Below, piece after piece: positions 1 through 9,029 of a DNA stretch of 32,500 nt. Every line of letters starts with the position of its first letter. Within the stretch, counting starts at the first letter, position 1. Origin of the DNA: Tubiluchus corallicola (taxonomy: Eukaryota > Priapulida > Priapulimorpha > Priapulimorphida > Tubiluchidae). Under the pieces are notes generated by a model, which saw only the letters and a program-made list of their open reading frames with translations, searched no databases and had not been told where the DNA came from. The stretch lies in assembly GCA_030141605.1 (NCBI GenBank), contig JAQGDQ010000619.1:1-32500 (forward strand). The letters are read 5' to 3'. Position numbers and translations under genes: made by a program.

Positions 1-735
1 CTTATAAATGAAATACATGGCAAGTTATAAATGAAACACATGGTAACTTATAGTGAAACGCATGGTAATTCTAAATGAAACACCTGGTAAATTGTAAATG
101 AAACACATGGTAATTTGTAAATGAAACACATGGTAACTTATAAATGAAACACATGGTAACTTATAAGTGAAACACATGGTAATTATAAGTGAAACACATG
201 GTAATTATAAATGAAACACATGGTAACTTATAAATGAAACACATGGTAACTTATAAATGAAACACCTGATAACTTATAAATGAAATACATGGCAAGTTAT
301 AAATGAAACACATGGTAACTTATAAGTGAAACACATGGTAATTCTAAATGAAACACCTGGTAAATTTTAAATGAAACACATGGTAATTTGTAAATGAAAC
401 ACATGGTAATTTGTAAATGAAACACATGGTAATTTGTAAATGAAACACATGGTAACTTATAAATGAAACACATGGTAAGTTATAAGTGAAACACATGGTA
501 ACTTGTAAATGAAACACATGGTAACTTATAAGTGAAACACATGGTAACTTGTAAATGAAACATGTGGTAACTTGCAAATAAAACACCTGGTAACTTGTAA
601 ATGAAACACGTGGTAACTTATAAGTGAAACACATGGTAACTTATAAATGAAACACATGGTAACTTATAAATGAAACACGTGGTAACTTATAAGTGAAACA
701 CGTGGTAACTTATAAATGAAACACATGGTAACTTG
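1..735. repeat. 23-bp minisatellite, about 32 copies
   Basis: A tandem array of a 22-23 bp unit, of the form AAATGAAACACATGGTAACT plus TAT, fills the left edge and probably continues outside the window. Variants (TAATT, CACCTGG, AAGTGAAAC) recur in a fixed order: the variant block starting at base 1 recurs at 273, which implies a higher-order period of 272 bp or about 12 units. It sits in the intron before the first visible ABCA exon. Short reading frames through it are repeat translations, not genes. Confidence 0.95.
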
Positions 736-881
736 AATCACTTTTAAATGAAACAGACGATAATTTATACCATATAGTTTAAATGCTTTTAAATTTTGCC
801 TCACTGATATTTACTTTTGATAACTATAACTTAGTTTACTCGTACATTTTTATTATAACAGCTTGATATCTTTTTTTACAG

Positions 882-1016
882 AGTTCTCTTTTACCTTACT
901 TTGTCATTTTTGTTCTGGAACAAGCATTAGGGCGAAACACCACAGCACTTTATACTGTTTTTTGCATATTCGACCCTTTCTATGTACTGATGGGTGGACT
1001 TTACTGTATTGCTCAG
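882..1016 (+). CDS. ABCA-family transporter, membrane-domain exon (first exon in window)
   Basis: A 135-bp exon, phase 0 to 0, with acceptor TTTTTTTACAG and donor CAG|GTAATT. It reads 45 residues starting SSLLPYFVIFVLEQALGRNT and ending DPFYVLMGGLYCIAQ, hydrophobic enough for two membrane segments joined by a short polar turn (GRNTT). Alone this could be anything. It is assigned to an ABCA (full-length ABC lipid exporter) gene because it joins in phase with six further exons that carry unmistakable ABCA linker and nucleotide-binding motifs. In that family these helices are the last ones of the second transmembrane domain. The exon lies between the 23-bp minisatellite and a LINE-like tail. The 5' part of the gene, including the first half-transporter, is outside the window. 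Known: ABCA proteins move lipids across membranes with ATP. Inferred: this gene does the same. Confidence 0.75.
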
Positions 1017-1099
1017 GTAATTTCATCTGTTTTCTATTCTGTGATTTTTCATGTTGCAAGAGCATAGCTACAAGTTGAGTGCATTTACACAGACTCAAC

Positions 1100-1530
1100 T
1101 TTCATCTACCCCCGCCCCTGACTCTATAAAACGATTGAAAATGAAAATTTTGTAAAAAATTATGTAATGTAATACGTGTTATGTTAGTTTTTTAATGTCA
1201 AATGTATAAATAGTGTAAATGTAATGAGTGAAATTTATGAGATGTAAAGCATGTTTCTGTTAATTGTGTCATGTTAAATGTATATATGTTGTGTAAAATA
1301 TGTCATGTAAAATTTAATGTACTTTTGTAATATTGTTTGGTAAAAATATTTTAATATGGTGTTTGTAAATATGTTCATTTATTGTATATAACTAGGTCTT
1401 AGTTTTGCACTTTAGTTTTTTTTAGTCTGCACTGGACGCATTTGTCTTGAACAGTGTTGTTATTTTAACATTACGCTGAGGCTTACTCAATTTTATTATA
1501 ATGAGTGAACCATTTTAATGACAAATAAAG
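1100..1530 (+). mobile_element. Probable LINE/SINE 3' end (non-coding, AT-rich)
   Basis: AT-rich non-coding sequence ends in GACAAATAAAGAATTAAT and runs straight into an AAT microsatellite, the layout typical of the 3' end of a non-LTR retrotransposon. No reverse-transcriptase reading frame was recognised. It could equally be ordinary intron with a microsatellite. Confidence 0.3.
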
Positions 1531-1531
1531 A

Positions 1532-1587
<56 letters not shown>

Positions 1588-1632
1588 TAATAATAATAAT
1601 TATAATTATAATAATAATAATAACAATAATAG
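1529..1632. repeat. (AAT)n microsatellite
   Basis: Nearly uninterrupted AAT/ATA triplets with a few substitutions, directly after the AATAAAG end of the preceding AT-rich segment. Confidence 0.9.
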
Positions 1633-1797
1633 ATAAAAAAATGGTATAGAAATGGTATTTCATTTCTTACTCTTTTGAGGAAACATAGAATTGAATATTT
1701 CATTAGTTGCACTTACTGAATATTTGCCTGTCGGATTAAAATGACTTTTGGTCTAAATGTGTCTGTATTTCTTCAGATGTTTTTTTTTGCATTTTAG

Positions 1798-1887
1798 GTG
1801 ACGAGTCTTGCTTCTGTCGCAAACAAACCTGCAAGTCTTTCAAGTTATTTTGTGTGGAACACAAAGATTCCTGTTACACTAATTGTG
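1798..1887 (+). CDS. ABCA-family transporter, loop and membrane-entry exon
   Basis: A 90-bp exon, phase 0 to 0, with acceptor TTTTTTTTGCATTTTAG and donor ATTGTG|GTTAGT. It reads VTSLASVANKPASLSSYFVW followed by NTKIPVTLIV: a short polar loop followed by the start of a hydrophobic helix. The helix is completed in phase by the next exon (IPVTLIV + AADIFFLAILVRILAVF), which is the best argument for this exon and frame. Another frame of the same 90 bp is cysteine-rich and was rejected. An 18-bp minisatellite begins 30 bp after the donor. Exon boundaries are inferred from sequence only. Confidence 0.65.
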
Positions 1888-1916
1888 GTTAGTATTGTGC
1901 TGCAATATGTAAGAGT

Positions 1917-2098
1917 TTGCTTCTTCATTACTCACCGCGGGTTCAATACTCGCCGCGGGTTCATTACTCGCTGCGGGTTCATTACTCGCCATGGGTTCAT
2001 TACTCGCCGCAGGTTCAATACTCGCCGCGGGTTCATTACTCGCTGCGGGTTCATTACTCGCCATGGGTTCATTACTCGCCGCGGGTTCAATACTCGAA
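1917..2098. repeat. 18-bp minisatellite with 72-bp higher-order unit
   Basis: About 9-10 copies of an 18-bp unit (CTCGCCGCGGGTTCATTA), GC-rich compared with its surroundings. The variants CCGCGG, CTGCGG, CCATGG and CCGCAG occur in the order 1-2-3-4 twice, so the array grew in blocks of four units (72 bp). Because 18 is a multiple of three, several frames stay open; none has gene-like features. Confidence 0.95.
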
Positions 2099-2173
2099 TT
2101 GTCTGTTCGTGTTGCAGATTTGCATTTTGAACAAGGCTGAGATACCTTTATTTTTGCCAATTTAGTGTTTCAT

Positions 2174-3915
2174 CTTAGAGGATTATGCTTGAAAACGAAC
2201 CACATCCCAGTACAGCCATAGAGGATTATGCTTGATAATGATTCATATCCCAGTTTAGCCATAGAGGATTATACTTGATAATGAACCATATCCCAGTCCA
2301 GCCATAGAGGATTATCATATCCCAGTTTAGCCATAGAGGATTATGCTTGATAATGAATCAAGTTCCAGTCCAGCCATAGAGGATTATGCTTGAAAATGAA
2401 CCATATCCCAGTTTAGCTATAGAGGATTATGTTTTATAATGAACCATATCCCAGTCCAGTCATAGAGGATTATGCTTGATAATGAATCATATCCCAGTTT
2501 AGCCATAGAGGATTATGCTTCACAACGAACCATATCCCAGTCCAGCCATAGAGGATTATGCTTGATAATGAACCATATCCCAGTCCAGTCATAGAGGATT
2601 ATGCTTGATAATGAACCATATCCCAGTCCAGCCATAGAGGATTATGCTTCATAATGAACCATATCCCAGTCCAGCCATAGAGGATTATGCTTGATAATGA
2701 ACCATATCCCAGTCCAGTCATAGAGGATTATGATTGATAATGAACCATATCCCAGTCTAGCCATAGAGGATTATCATATCCCAGTTTAGTCATAGAGGAT
2801 TATGCTTGATAATGAATCAAGTTCCAGTCCAGCCATAGAGGATTATGCTTGAAAATGAACCATATCCCAGTTTAGCTATAGAGGATTATGTTTTATAATG
2901 AACCATATCCCAGTCCAGTCATAGAGGATTATGCTTGATAATGAATCATATCGCAGTCCAGCCATAGAGGATTATGCTTGATAATGAACCATATCCCAGT
3001 CGAGTTATAGAGGATTATGATTGATAATGAACCATATCCCAGTCCAGCCGTAGAGGATTATGCTTGATAATGAATCATATCCCAGTCCAGCCGTAGAGGA
3101 TTATGCTTGATAATGAACCATATCCCAGTCCAGCCGTAGAGGATTATGCTTGATAATGAACCATATCCCAGTCCAGCCATAGAGGATTATGCTTGATAAT
3201 GAACCATATCGCAGTCCAGCCATAGAGGATTATGTTTGATAATGAACCATATTGCAGTCCAGCCATAGAGGATTATGCTTGATAATGAACCATATCCCAG
3301 TCCAGCCATAGAGGATTATGCTTGATAATGAACCATATCCCAGTTTGGCCATAGAGGATTATGCTTGATAATGAACCATATTGCAGCCCAGCCATAGAGG
3401 ATTATGCTTGATAATGAACCATATTCCAGCCCAGCCATAGAGGATTATGCTTGATAATGAACCATATTCCAGTCCAGCCATGGAGGATGATGCTTGATAA
3501 TGAACTATATTCCAGTCCAGCCATAGAGGATTATGCTTGATAATGAACCATATCCCAGTCCAGCCATAGAGGATTATGATTGATAATGAACCATATCCCA
3601 GTCTAGCCATAGAGGATTATCATATCCCAGTTTAGTCATAGAGGATTATGCTTGATAATGAATCAAGTTCCAGTCCAGCCATAGAGGATTATGCTTGAAA
3701 ATGAACCATATCCCAGTTTAGCTATAGAGGATTATGTTTTATAATGAACCATATCCCAGTCCAGTCATAGAGGATTATGCTTGATAATGAATCATATCCC
3801 AGTCCAGCCATAGAGGATTATGCTTGATAATGAACCATATCCCAGTCCAGTTATAGAGGATTATGATTGATAATGAACCATATCCCAGTTTAGCCATAGA
3901 GGATTGTCTTTGATA
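2174..3915. repeat. 43-bp minisatellite, about 40 copies
   Basis: Tandem 43-bp unit containing CCATAGAGGATTATGCTTGA followed by TAATGAACCATATCCCAGTCCAG. A 15-bp-deleted variant (GGATTATCATATCCC) appears at 2311, 2770 and 3616. Each is followed by the same run of variant units (GAATCAAGTTCC, CTTGAAAATG, GTTTTATAATG), so large blocks have been duplicated. The array lies in the ABCA intron between 1887 and 5850. A 1.7-kb array inside an intron is a likely site of length polymorphism. Confidence 0.97.
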
Positions 3916-4577
3916 ATGAATCAGATTCCCGTCCCACTACAAGCTTACTGTTACACATCTTCGACAGGAAGTTTTGGCTAATATTGGCCTATTGAAATGA
4001 TGCTGTTAAATTGATAATCAACTCTGCCACATTCCCCTGATGTTGACTAAGTCAAAATAGAATGAGCAGAAGCTAGTTTGTGCTCTCCTTTCTTCACTCA
4101 TGTTACATTTGCATAACTAATGATTGGCTTAATGAAGAACAAGATCTTGTAAGCATGATCACGTGACAAACATTGACTTTAAAACAATGATAAACGTGTG
4201 GCAGCATTCACTTTGAACTAGAAACCATTTTTATCAAAGTGGATACAGCCTTTGTATATTATATTTTGTCATTAATTTAACACAGTTTAGTCTCAATAAG
4301 TACCTATACGTTTATCTGATTCTAAATTCCGTGCGAAATAATCTCGTAGATCCGTTCTAGCCACACCAGAGCTAATCTATACAGTGAGTTATCCATACTC
4401 GGGGCACTGACCCGCTTGCGTAAAACAAATTGACATTTCAGACTAACAGCACCGTAATGCTAATTGATCTTGTCAATATTTTGTGATTTTTTTCTTAAAT
4501 GCTCTAAATAAATAAATAAATCAAGTCACCAGGGGAAGTTCAGTTTATAATGAAATCGCAAATGAATCAAATTAATA
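3916..4577. other. Intron sequence without recognisable features
   Basis: Unique AT-rich DNA, apart from a short AAAT run near 4505-4523. No exon with coding character, RNA gene or repeat was recognised on either strand. Confidence 0.5.
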
Positions 4578-5030
4578 TAATAATATAATTGTTGTTGGCA
4601 TCCTTCTGTCTCGGAAGACAATGGAGTGTGCGCCAAGAGAGTCAGTTATTGATCACATTGATGAAGCTGCAGCGTCGACTGTGGCTGAGCACTCCGATCC
4701 TTGAACGTCTCCAGGGCGCACGCCTGGGCAAGGTGTATGGAGATCCTGAGTTGCCCAGACAGCATGAACCCCCTCTCTTCCTCCCTGGTGTAGTCCAAAG
4801 GAAAGCGGAGCGATACATTTGGCACCAGGTTGGCTGCAGGAGCTGCCGGAGTCAGTGAGCATGCTGCACTGGTCCGCCTTCGGGGCTCCACTCCTGATTT
4901 GGAAGGTTTACTCCTCTACACATGGCCATTCGGTCACTTGACCTCCTTCGCCCTCTAGCCGTTGGTGTTTGTGCAGCTCCTCCGCCTAGTGTCGAGATAC
5001 AGTGTGGGCATCCCGAAATTATATAATAAT
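4578..5030. repeat. Unclassified dispersed repeat, longer copy
   Basis: A GC-richer segment starting TTGTTGTTGGCATCCTTCTG and running to about GTGGGCATCCCGAAATT. It is flanked on both sides by similar AT-rich stretches (TAATATAATT left, AATTATATAATAATT right) that may be a degraded target duplication. The first ~160 bp recur at 10801-10960 at high identity. An 89-codon frame crosses it but matches nothing recognised and is not kept in the second copy. No tRNA boxes or clear inverted termini were seen, so the class is unknown. Confidence 0.7.
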
Positions 5031-5423
5031 TTAATAATATAAATATTTATTATAAACAGAACTTCTTTTGGTGACTTGTTTATTTATTTTGTAATTTTGA
5101 TGTGAAACATTTTACATTTTTTAAAATACATTTAGAATGTTGTAGAAATGTGACTAAATTTAGACTTACCCAAACCAAGCAGTCAGTTAGTTAAACAAGT
5201 TTTCCAAGTTAGTTTCTGGTCAGAATTACTTATCAAATAACGTATCTAATGTTTTTTTTGTAAAATATTTATTATTTATTTATTAAATATATCCACAACG
5301 ATCATTACAGCATTGTGCGTAAAAGTATTTAATAATATATTTATTATTATGTGCACAAGATACCAAACCGCAAATGACCCGTCCGGTACTCAAGAAGTAA
5401 TTACTTGTTTAGAGCACCCCAAA
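5031..5423. other. AT-rich intron sequence
   Basis: AT-rich DNA with several TTTATTTATTATT-like runs; nothing else supported. Confidence 0.5.
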
Positions 5424-5815
5424 TGAATGTGGACTGAGTGTAGTAGAAAAGAGCAGTAAAGGAGTAGAAAGAAAGGTTAATAGAGAATAGAAAGAAAGAG
5501 AAAGATGTGATGGTATCTGTATGAAGTAATGTATGAAGTAATGAACGTGGACTGAGTGTAGTAGAAAAGAGTAGTAAAGGAGTAGAAAAGAAAGGTTAAT
5601 AGAGAATAGAAAGAAGGAGAAAGATGTGGTGGTATCTGTATGAAGTAACGAATGTGGATGAGTGTGTAGGCAGTAAGAGTAGAAATTAATAAAAGAAGGA
5701 GAAAGTATGGTATTATGATAATAACTTAAGAAAGAGCAAAGTAGTAAAAGAAAGGTTAATAGAGAATAGAAAGAAGGAGAAAGATGTGGTGGTATCTGTA
5801 TGAAGTAACGTGAAC
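5424..5815. repeat. Purine-rich tandem repeat, about 118-bp unit
   Basis: Three imperfect, partly deleted copies of a unit with GTGGACTGAGTGTAGTAGAA, AGGTTAATAGAGAATAGAAA and GATGTGGTGGTATCTGTATG. The first two start 118 bp apart (GGACTGAG at 5431 and 5549). The + strand is strongly purine-biased. The long reverse-strand frame here (5409-6011) is a by-product of this composition. The array ends just before the ABCA exon at 5850. Confidence 0.85.
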
Positions 5816-5849
5816 TATAGAGTTTACGGGAATTTGTATGTTTTGATAG

Positions 5850-5965
5850 GCTGCGGCTGACATATTTTTTCTGGCAATACTGGTAAGAATTCTTGCTGTG
5901 TTCAAGATGGGAGGAAACATTAAAGATGCCTTGTGTTTCAAACGGTATCAACAGAATACTCACTG
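5850..5965 (+). CDS. ABCA-family transporter, last membrane helix and cytosolic start
   Basis: A 116-bp exon, phase 0 in and phase 2 out, with acceptor TTTTGATAG and donor CACTG|GTGAGT. It reads AADIFFLAILVRILAVFKMG, then GNIKDALCFKRYQQNTH. The first part completes the hydrophobic helix begun in the exon at 1798. The rest is basic and soluble, as expected where an ABCA chain enters the cytosol before NBD2. An internal CTG|GTAAGA could serve as an alternative donor at 5882/5883 but would leave a 33-bp exon and break the phase with the next exon. The phase-2 end is completed exactly by the exon at 7326 (TG+T = Cys). Confidence 0.75.
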
Positions 5966-6104
5966 GTGAGTTTAGTAGCTTAACATTTGTTTTAACACAA
6001 AAGATGTTCATGTTTTCTAGCTAAGATTACAACGTATATCAACACACCACAAGTTCTTAGTTTTAAATCTTAATTTAACCATGCAAAGAAATGTGAAATA
6101 GTTT

Positions 6105-6170
6105 AAACTAAGCCTGGATTTGAACCTAAATCTTTACGCTACAAATTTTAAGTCTCAGACCGCTAGCTGT
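6105..6170 (-). mobile_element. Possible tRNA-derived SINE fragment
   Basis: On the - strand, GGTTCAAATCC (6126-6116) is a good pol III B box. Upstream of it, AGCTAGCGGTCTGAGACTTA resembles the D-arm and anticodon arm of a tRNA. No complete A box or tail was seen, so this is at most a fragment. Confidence 0.3.
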
Positions 6171-6171
6171 A

Positions 6172-6345
6172 CTCCGGTTCCGGCTTAATCCCAGCGCATT
6201 CCGGTTCAATCCCAACAGGTTACCGATCTTTCAACAATTTCCAAATGTCAGTTTATTCTACGGTTCCGGTTTAATCCCAGCACATTCCGGTTCAATCCCA
6301 ACAGGCTACCGATCTTTCAACAATTTCCAAATATTAGTTCATTCA
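6172..6345. repeat. Two-copy tandem repeat, 86-bp unit
   Basis: The unit CGGTTCCGGYTTAATCCCAG plus CRCATTCCGGTTCAATCCCAACAGG and ATCTTTCAACAATTTCCAAA occurs at 6175 and again at 6261. Within each unit, CCGGTT(C/T)AATCCCA also occurs twice. Confidence 0.85.
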
Positions 6346-6542
6346 TGTTGCAGCAATTACTGATTAGATAAAATTTTAACAATTGTTTTAATACTGTGTA
6401 AAACGAAACAAACATGTAATTTTAAACAAACAAATATACAAAAGTTTATACATAAACTTGATAAAGTCCTAAACAAATTTTTTTTGCTTACATTGCCTAA
6501 ATTGCTGCAGTTCAGAAACCTGTGGGTACACAACTGACAACA

Positions 6543-6765
6543 AACTGCGTGAGCGACAGTACTTTCTCTACTTAGCAGCAGACGCTAGCAATGCAGCATA
6601 CAGTGTGTTATCGCAGACTGTGTGAGCGACAGTACTTTCTCTACTTAGCTGCAGATTCTAGCAGTGCAGCATACAGTGTGTTATCGCAGACTGTGTGAGC
6701 GACAGTACTTTCTCTACTTAGCAGCAAATGCTGGCAATGCAGCATACAGTGTGTTATCTCAGGTG
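6543..6765. repeat. 73-bp tandem repeat, three copies
   Basis: GTGAGCGACAGTACTTTCTC starts copies at 6549, 6622 and 6695, exactly 73 bp apart, each ending with GCATACAGTGTGTTATC. Short frames across it are not gene-like. Confidence 0.9.
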
Positions 6766-6941
6766 GCCACATTCGCACAACAGTTAGACACTCCAGTATG
6801 CTGGGCTGTGAAGCAAACAGTACTACTCTCACTTGCTCTGGTTCTATACAAGTATAAAAAACAACTAAAGAAAAAGGACTTAATATATTGAATATTATCA
6901 ATAATATCGAGTGAAAACAGGGGCTGCTGCAGTTCCACAGT

Positions 6942-7274
6942 GTCTATACCAGTGGTTCCTAAACTTTCTCGGACCGTTACCCAAATCGGGAAACCCGGTC
7001 GTGTCCATTACCCCCCACCTAGTACTACTTCTCCAACTCAAAAAGTAAACACACGTATATGCCACAAGCAAGCACAATTATTAATGTTTGCTCGTGACAT
7101 AAATAAATTTCCAGGTATTGTTGTTGTAGGCAGTCTCTTCAAGAAGAAAACTACGTAAAATGCATTCCGAGTGAAGTTTTAAAATTTTTCAGAGGGGTGC
7201 CTGTTACCCCCCAAAAAAACCATATTACCCCCGGGGGGTAATTTACCCCTACTTTGGGAACCACTGGTCTATAC
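6942..7274. mobile_element. Non-autonomous hAT transposon (MITE) with 8-bp target duplication
   Basis: A 317-bp element at 6950-7266, bounded by inverted ends CAGTGGTTCCTAAA on the left and TTTGGGAACCACTG on the right, and flanked by a perfect 8-bp direct repeat GTCTATAC (6942-6949 and 7267-7274). An 8-bp duplication with CAGNGGTT ends is diagnostic of the hAT superfamily. There is no transposase frame. Its right end is 59 bp before the ABCA exon at 7326. Confidence 0.92.
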
Positions 7275-7325
7275 CGAGGAATACTTAAACACACAAATTT
7301 AATTTTTTGTTTCTGCTTGTAATAG

Positions 7326-7452
7326 TCTGCTGAAAAATACTGATCACATTGAAGATGAAGATGATGATGTAAAGATGGAAAGAGCAAAAGTTGCAAGATA
7401 TGCAAGCTCTTCAGTCGCTTCTTTTGCTGTTCAAGGTAGAGCCAAGATGCAG
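7326..7452 (+). CDS. ABCA-family transporter, linker exon (EDED motif)
   Basis: A 127-bp exon, phase 2 in and 0 out, with acceptor TTCTGCTTGTAATAG and donor ATGCAG|GTTTGT. Residues read LLKNTDHIEDEDDDVKMERA, then KVARYASSSVASFAVQGRAKMQ. The acidic EDEDxxVxxER pattern followed by a Val is a hallmark of the cytosolic segment just before the second nucleotide-binding domain in ABCA proteins, so this exon ties the membrane exons to NBD2. An earlier possible donor (CAAG|GTAGAG) would give phase 1 and break the frame with the next NBD exon; the chosen donor keeps it. Confidence 0.85.
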
Positions 7453-7541
7453 GTTTGTCTGTTTGTCTGTTTATCAGCACTTGTATTGTTACTCGTGCAA
7501 GCCCCTAGTGAGGTGAATTTCATTTTACTCACATTGTTAAA

Positions 7542-8178
7542 GCCAGAGTTTCACAGAGGGCCGTGACGTTTTTACAACGATCGAAAATTTTCTAAATCTA
7601 AACATCTCCAGAAAATTCCAATCTTTTGTCACAAATCTTTCTTGCAAACTCGTAAATAATTTCACTCAATTTTCCTCACATTTTTGCAAATTTCCAGCTT
7701 TTTTACGAACGAAAATCGTGAGAATGTCGACTTATGCGACATGGCAAATGATCGAGTACATTGCTTTCGTCTCGCAACGATTTCAGGAAATTTTCGTAGA
7801 AGGAAGTGCGGGACAACTGAATGTCAAAAAAAATATTTGCAAAGTCGTTACAACATTCTCAAAAGCATCCGAAAATGTTCTCCAAGTTTTTTGCAAATTT
7901 TGAAATTATTGCTGAACATCACAAACCACTGGTGACAAATTTGTCCAGATTTGACGCATCTTCAGACAACTTTGCGACAGTTTGGCAAAATTTTGACGAA
8001 GTACCATTTTTTTTGCAATTCTGTGGACAAAATTTTAGCATTTTAAAAAATGTTGTCAAAGCCAGCACCCTGTTGGCGACTACAGCGAACACTCGTGAAT
8101 TCTTTGTTACAATTACTTTTGGAGCATACTTGATGGCCGCCAGAATTTTTCAATTAGTCGTGGCACTCCGGTAAACCT
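7542..8178. mobile_element. Probable MITE with imperfect inverted ends
   Basis: The left end, CAGAGTTTCACAGAGGGCCG followed by TGACG, pairs imperfectly with the right end (CGTGGCACTCCGGTAAACCTG on the + strand). The interior is an unusual series of GCAAATTTT, GACAACTTTGCGACAG and CGAAAATTTTC variants, as in decayed short-motif MITEs. No target duplication was found. Frames of up to 117 codons cross it without protein character. Confidence 0.4.
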
Positions 8179-8862
8179 GACTTGAAATGGATGCAAAACA
8201 CCAGTTTAATGTGTTGACCAAAAGTTTCTTTATTCTATAATACAATGATTAACAATTAGTTTAATTTGCATTGAGTAGAAGAGAGCTCATTGCATGATTA
8301 GATGTATGACTATAACTAAGAAAACTGATATAAAATTTATATAAACTATATTGAAATTAATTAACAATAACTTACGTTGTTAGAGCCTTTAACAGTTACA
8401 AAGACAGGAATGAGAACTCCAAGTAGCCTTAAGAACAACAACGTCACAACAATAAACTCGTAAGAAATTCACAGTCATAGACAGAGATAGAGAAAAAGAG
8501 AAAAGAAATGAATTAGAAAGAAGTTCAGCAGAGACACGATGCAAAAGTATGAAAATGTAAACTGTAAAGTAACCAGTCGCGGGATTTACTGTGACTATCG
8601 GCAAAACAAGTTGCATTAGTGCATTGCTGATGCACTGCTATTCATTCAACTTCCTGTGTAACGTATAATACATTGTTTATCACTAGAAGGTTTTTGTGCA
8701 GGTTGGAAATTTTCCAATACTTTGTACTTATCATCCGGCCGTTGCAGGCTATCGGTTTTGACCGATCCTTGACCGCCAAGTTAAGCTGTTATAGTGATAA
8801 AATACTGAGATTAATTCTACTTTCTTCGTGAACTTACGGAATGTTTTGTGCTTGAATTTCAG
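8179..8862. other. Intron sequence without recognisable features
   Basis: AT-rich unique DNA with a purine run near 8480-8520. No tandem repeat, RNA gene or coding exon was recognised. Confidence 0.5.
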
Positions 8863-9000
8863 TACGTTTCTGTCGGCAGCGATTCCTCCTCCGACGATGA
8901 GTTCTATGACTCTGCATTTGAACCGACCAGACGGTTGTTGTCATCGGGAAAAAGAGGCGCATATCGGCTGGAGCTGGAGCATCATACAAATGAGAGCGAT
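8863..9000 (+). CDS. Candidate acidic serine-rich cassette exon of the ABCA gene
   Basis: A 138-bp open block with acceptor TTGTGCTTGAATTTCAG and donor GCGAT|GTAATTC, phase 0 at both ends. It reads YVSVGSDSSSDDEFYDSAFE, then PTRRLLSSGKRGAYRLELEH and HTNESD. It falls between the linker exon (phase 0 out) and the Walker A exon (phase 0 in), so inclusion would add 46 residues without shifting the frame. The SDSSSDDE core is a run of casein-kinase-2-type sites. ABCA proteins usually have only a short linker here, so this would be an extra, possibly alternatively spliced, regulatory insert. If the donor is unused, the frame stops at 9019-9021. It might also belong to an unrelated transcript; no homology was recognised. 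Confidence 0.4.
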
Positions 9001-9029
9001 GTAATTCATTTGAGAATATGATTACTGAT

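Noticed and set aside
1800-1890. A cysteine-rich frame with spacing like a CXC (tesmin-type) zinc-binding domain
   Set aside because: One expected cysteine is a leucine and the frame stops at once. The other frame of the same exon joins both neighbouring ABCA exons in phase and completes a membrane helix, which explains the exon better.
2174-3915. CRISPR-like regular repeats
   Set aside because: Units are contiguous 43-bp tandem repeats without unique spacers, in a eukaryotic intron.
4589-4858. 89-codon frame in the dispersed repeat
   Set aside because: Not preserved in the second copy at 10814, which has a different, shorter end; no recognised similarity.
5850-5882. Alternative short exon ending at the GTAAGA donor at 5883
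   Set aside because: It would be 33 bp long, would remove the cytosolic start and would end in phase 0, which does not fit the next exon at 7326.
5409-6011. 200-codon reverse-strand frame
   Set aside because: Ser/Leu/Phe/Tyr-rich translation of the purine-rich repeat complement; it overlaps a better-supported ABCA exon on the other strand.
7684-8174. Frames of 83-117 codons around 7684-8174
   Set aside because: They lie inside a MITE-like element made of GCAAATTTT variants and have no domain features.
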